NCBI GenBank assembly: GCA_018814745.1
Contig: JAHIZC010000073.1
Span: 1 to 5,946 of the forward strand
Reading direction: 5' to 3'
Origin: Candidatus Omnitrophota bacterium
GTDB taxonomy: Bacteria; Omnitrophota; Gorgyraeia; Gygaellales; Profunditerraquicolaceae
Length of the DNA: 5,946 nt
Each line of letters begins with the position of its first letter. The first letter of the stretch is position 1. Below are positions 4,479-5,946 of the stretch, piece after piece. The notes under the pieces are model-generated. The model was not told where the DNA came from. It ran no database searches and saw only the letters and a list, made by a program, of their open reading frames with translations. The position numbers were made by a program, and so were the translations under genes.

Positions 4479-4679
4479 ATGCCAAAATTAAAGACGAAAA
4501 AAGGAGTAGCAAAAAGGTTTAAGTTGACCAAAACAGGAAAGATCAAGTATCACTCAGAGGGCAAGCGTCATCTGTTATCCAGTAAGGGGAAGAAAAGAAA
4601 ACGCAAACTAAGAAAAGCGAGCATGCTTGAGGGATCTAAAGAAAGAAAATATATTAAACGGATGTTACCGTATGGGTAA
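4479..4679 (+). CDS. rpmI: Large-subunit ribosomal protein bL35
   Basis: A 66-residue, very basic protein of the 50S subunit. It opens MPKLKTKKGVAKRFKLT and carries the family pattern of a Lys/Arg-rich centre (SEGKRHLLSSKGKKRKRKLR) and a C-terminal YIKRMLPYG. The length is normal. It follows infC by 73 nt, which hold the hairpin described at 4428-4465, and precedes rplT by 84 nt. No Shine-Dalgarno lies directly in front of the ATG (TCATTTAAA), so the upstream GGAGGG brought near by folding, or coupling to infC, probably matters. Confidence 0.96.
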   Translation: MPKLKTKKGVAKRFKLTKTGKIKYHSEGKRHLLSSKGKKRKRKLRKASMLEGSKERKYIKRMLPYG

Positions 4680-4694
4680 GTGAGGACATAATTC

Positions 4695-4744
4695 GCCCCT
4701 GCTGATTCGCTTTGAAGAGCAAAGCGAATCAAAGCGGCAGGGGC
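4695..4744 (+). promoter_or_regulatory. Large two-part hairpin between rpmI and rplT
   Basis: The outer stem GCCCCTGC (4695-4702) pairs with GCAGGGGC (4737-4744). The inner stem GATTCGCTTTG (4704-4714) pairs with CAAAGCGAATC (4720-4730) with loop AAGAG. Both stems are perfect, separated by a bulged T4703 on one side and AAAGCG (4731-4736) on the other. There is no T run, so it is unlikely to terminate transcription. An internal asymmetric bulge in a long stem is the kind of RNA that L20 can bind, but it may equally be a dispersed palindrome. The rplT Shine-Dalgarno follows at 4752-4756. Confidence 0.6.
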
Positions 4745-4763
4745 TCATTAAAGGAGCGATACA

Positions 4764-5114
4764 ATGGCTAAGGCTAAACATAGCGTGGCAACACACAAGA
4801 GAAAGAAAAAAGTATTAAAACAGGCAAAGGGTTATTGGGGCGATAGGAGTAAGCAGTATCAACAGGCACGCCGGACTTTGTTGCATGCTTTGGTTTACGC
4901 CTATCGCGACCGCCGCGTGAAGAAGAGAGAATTCCGCAGGCTCTGGATCACGCGTATCAACGCCGCCTGCCGCACCTCAGGAATACAGTATAGCAGGTTT
5001 ATCAGCGGCCTGAAGAAAGCAAAGATTAATCTAGACAGAAAGATTTTAGCTGATCTGGCAGTCAAGGATCCCCAGGCATTCAAGAAGCTGGTCGAGATTG
5101 CTAAGGGTAAATGA
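4764..5114 (+). CDS. rplT: Large-subunit ribosomal protein bL20
   Basis: A 116-residue 23S rRNA-binding protein needed early in 50S assembly and, in E. coli and Bacillus, the repressor of its own operon. The family signature is complete: [17 protein letters not shown] in the basic N-terminal extension, then [49 protein letters not shown] and [15 protein letters not shown]. The length and end are typical. AAGGAG sits 7-8 nt before the ATG, a normal ribosome-binding site. In many bacteria pheS and pheT follow; here the next genes are TrkA-type regulators instead. Confidence 0.97.
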   Translation: MAKAKHSVATHKRKKKVLKQAKGYWGDRSKQYQQARRTLLHALVYAYRDRRVKKREFRRLWITRINAACRTSGIQYSRFISGLKKAKINLDRKILADLAVKDPQAFKKLVEIAKGK

Positions 5115-5127
5115 CAAGGTCAAAATA

Positions 5128-5183
5128 AGCTATCAGCTATCAGTCATCAGCTTTCAGCTTTTAGCTGAAGGCTGACAGCTAAA
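5128..5183 (+). repeat. Degenerate heptamer repeat with hairpin, rplT-trk gap
   Basis: Eight consecutive 7-nt units read AGCTATC, AGCTATC, AGTCATC, AGCTTTC, AGCTTTT, AGCTGAA, GGCTGAC, AGCTAAA. Positions 5147-5159 and 5163-5175 form a 13-bp stem (one G-U pair) with a TTT loop. It fills nearly the whole gap between rplT and the next gene. Without a following T run it is not a standard terminator. The unit style is like the block at 3725-3850. Confidence 0.8.
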
Positions 5184-5196
5184 CTGGGAGTTAAAA

Positions 5197-5847
5197 ATGT
5201 ATGTCATAATAGTAGGATGCGGTAGAGTTGGCGCGGAACTGGCCCAATTATTATCTAACGAAGGCCATAATGTGGTGGTGGTTGATAAGAATCGCTCTGC
5301 TTTTGAACGCCTGGGCAATACGTTTAACGGTTTGACTTCCGTGGGCAATGGTTTTGATCTGGAATTATTAAAGCAGGTGGGTGCTGAGAAGGCAGGCGCA
5401 TTTTGTGCGGTGACTAACGGAGACAATACAAATTTAATTTGTGCGCAGGTTGCCAAGACAATATTCAAAATTCCCAAAGTGCTCACGCGCGTATATGATC
5501 CGCAGCGTGCCCATATATACTCTGCCCTGGGGCTGGATATTATCAGCGGAACCGTTCTTTTTGCCGCGATGTTAAGGGACAAGATTATCGAGAGCCGCTT
5601 CTCCAGCTATTTGATTGAAACCAAGGATTTAAGTATCCTTGAGATCGAGGTAAAAGATAAGTTAGTAGGCAAGAGCGTATTGGAAATTAATGTTCCGGGT
5701 GAATTATTGGTAGCGGCGATAAAGAGGAGCAACGAGATCATCATCCCGGATTCCCACACTGTTGTAGAGGAGAAGGATAGTTTAATGGCGGTGGTAAAAG
5801 TATCCAGCCTGAAGAAGGTGAAACAATTATTAGGCGTAGAAGTGTGA
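5197..5847 (+). CDS. TrkA-family potassium uptake regulator (RCK_N + RCK_C)
   Basis: A 216-residue soluble regulator of a K+ channel or transporter (KtrA or TrkA type). The N-terminal Rossmann domain opens VIIVGCGRVG, with GxGxxG at residues 7-12 and an acidic residue D30 at the end of strand 2 (VVVVDKN), suited to NAD(H) or adenine nucleotides. AVTNGDNTN and VLTRVYDPQ are typical of RCK_N. From about residue 135 a TrkA-C-like domain follows (SILEIEVKDKLVGKSVLEI...IIPDSHTVVEEKDSLMAVV). The size fits a single-unit KtrA-like protein. GGGAG lies 7 nt before the ATG. The next gene starts 8 nt after its stop and is another RCK protein, so the pair is an operon; the membrane partner (KtrB/TrkH-like) is not in the window. 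Confidence 0.93.
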   Translation: MYVIIVGCGRVGAELAQLLSNEGHNVVVVDKNRSAFERLGNTFNGLTSVGNGFDLELLKQVGAEKAGAFCAVTNGDNTNLICAQVAKTIFKIPKVLTRVYDPQRAHIYSALGLDIISGTVLFAAMLRDKIIESRFSSYLIETKDLSILEIEVKDKLVGKSVLEINVPGELLVAAIKRSNEIIIPDSHTVVEEKDSLMAVVKVSSLKKVKQLLGVEV

Positions 5848-5855
5848 GGTGAGCT

Positions 5856-5946
5856 ATGTATATAGTAATTGTCGGCGCAGGTAAAGTGGGATATTTTTTA
5901 GCAAAGCGGCTTATTGCCAGCGAGCATGTTGTTAGTATTGTAGATA
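5856..5946 (+). CDS. Second TrkA-family regulator, 3' end cut off
   Basis: Starts at ATG 5856, 8 nt after the preceding stop, with GAGGTGAG as the ribosome-binding site. The 30 visible residues open MYIVIVGAGKVGYFLAKRL and reach IVD at the edge. GAGKVG at residues 7-12 is the GxGxxG dinucleotide-binding loop, and the D at residue 30 sits where D30 lies in the preceding protein. It is a paralogue of that gene. Two RCK proteins in tandem suggest a heteromeric ring or two regulatory subunits for one transporter. The rest of the gene is outside the window, so its C-terminal domain is unknown. Confidence 0.88.
   Translation, partial: MYIVIVGAGKVGYFLAKRLIASEHVVSIVD

Noticed and set aside
5128..5183. 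CRISPR-like array
   Set aside because: The units are 7 nt, degenerate and without spacers.
3746..5582. Minus-strand open frames at 3746-4018, 4025-4546, 4135-4422, 4901-5083 and 5154-5582
   Set aside because: They lie opposite infC, rplT and trkA or on repeats, and show no family features; they are shadows.

Overview
The window comes from a bacterial chromosome. It carries bacterial tRNAs and the classic translation order thrS-infC-rpmI-rplT, followed by the start of a two-gene TrkA (potassium-uptake regulator) operon. All recognisable genes are on the + strand. The many short palindromic and heptamer repeats, the homing endonuclease in a tRNA cluster and the TGS-less ThrRS fit an uncultivated bacterium. 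Omnitrophota (OP3) is my guess, but nothing here proves the phylum.

Layout. 2-112: the last 36 codons of an unrecognised protein. 171-1105: a tRNA cluster, Cys(GCA), Leu(UAA), Val(GAC). A two-motif LAGLIDADG endonuclease gene fills the Cys-Leu gap and has no stop codon of its own; its frame runs through tRNA-Leu and stops in the tRNA-Val anticodon loop. 1178-1903: an AT-rich gene for an exported protein of unknown family, which begins with the first codons of a ThrRS. 1906-3720: full-length thrS, starting 2 nt after that gene stops. 3721-3898: a long imperfect inverted repeat, then the infC ribosome-binding site. 3899-5114: infC (apparent AUA start), rpmI and rplT, with large perfect hairpins in both intergenic gaps. 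5128-5183: degenerate heptamer repeats. 5197-5946: two consecutive TrkA/RCK genes, the second cut by the window end.

The most unusual signal is at the 5' end of thrS. An exact 22-bp direct repeat (1193-1214 and 1921-1942) encodes LRHSCSH, which contains the HxxxH motif of the ThrRS editing site. The strong Shine-Dalgarno and first start codon at 1178 now drive the exported-protein gene, while thrS uses a second start module at 1906. Recombination between the repeats would remove exactly 728 bp and leave an intact thrS behind the strong Shine-Dalgarno. This looks like a small element that enters a conserved codon block of an essential gene and gives the gene a replacement start. No integrase is visible in it.

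Together the genes are a translation locus (tRNAs, ThrRS, IF3, L35, L20) invaded at several places: a homing endonuclease among the tRNAs, a cassette at the start of thrS, a palindromic element inside the ThrRS anticodon-binding domain, and repeat blocks between genes.
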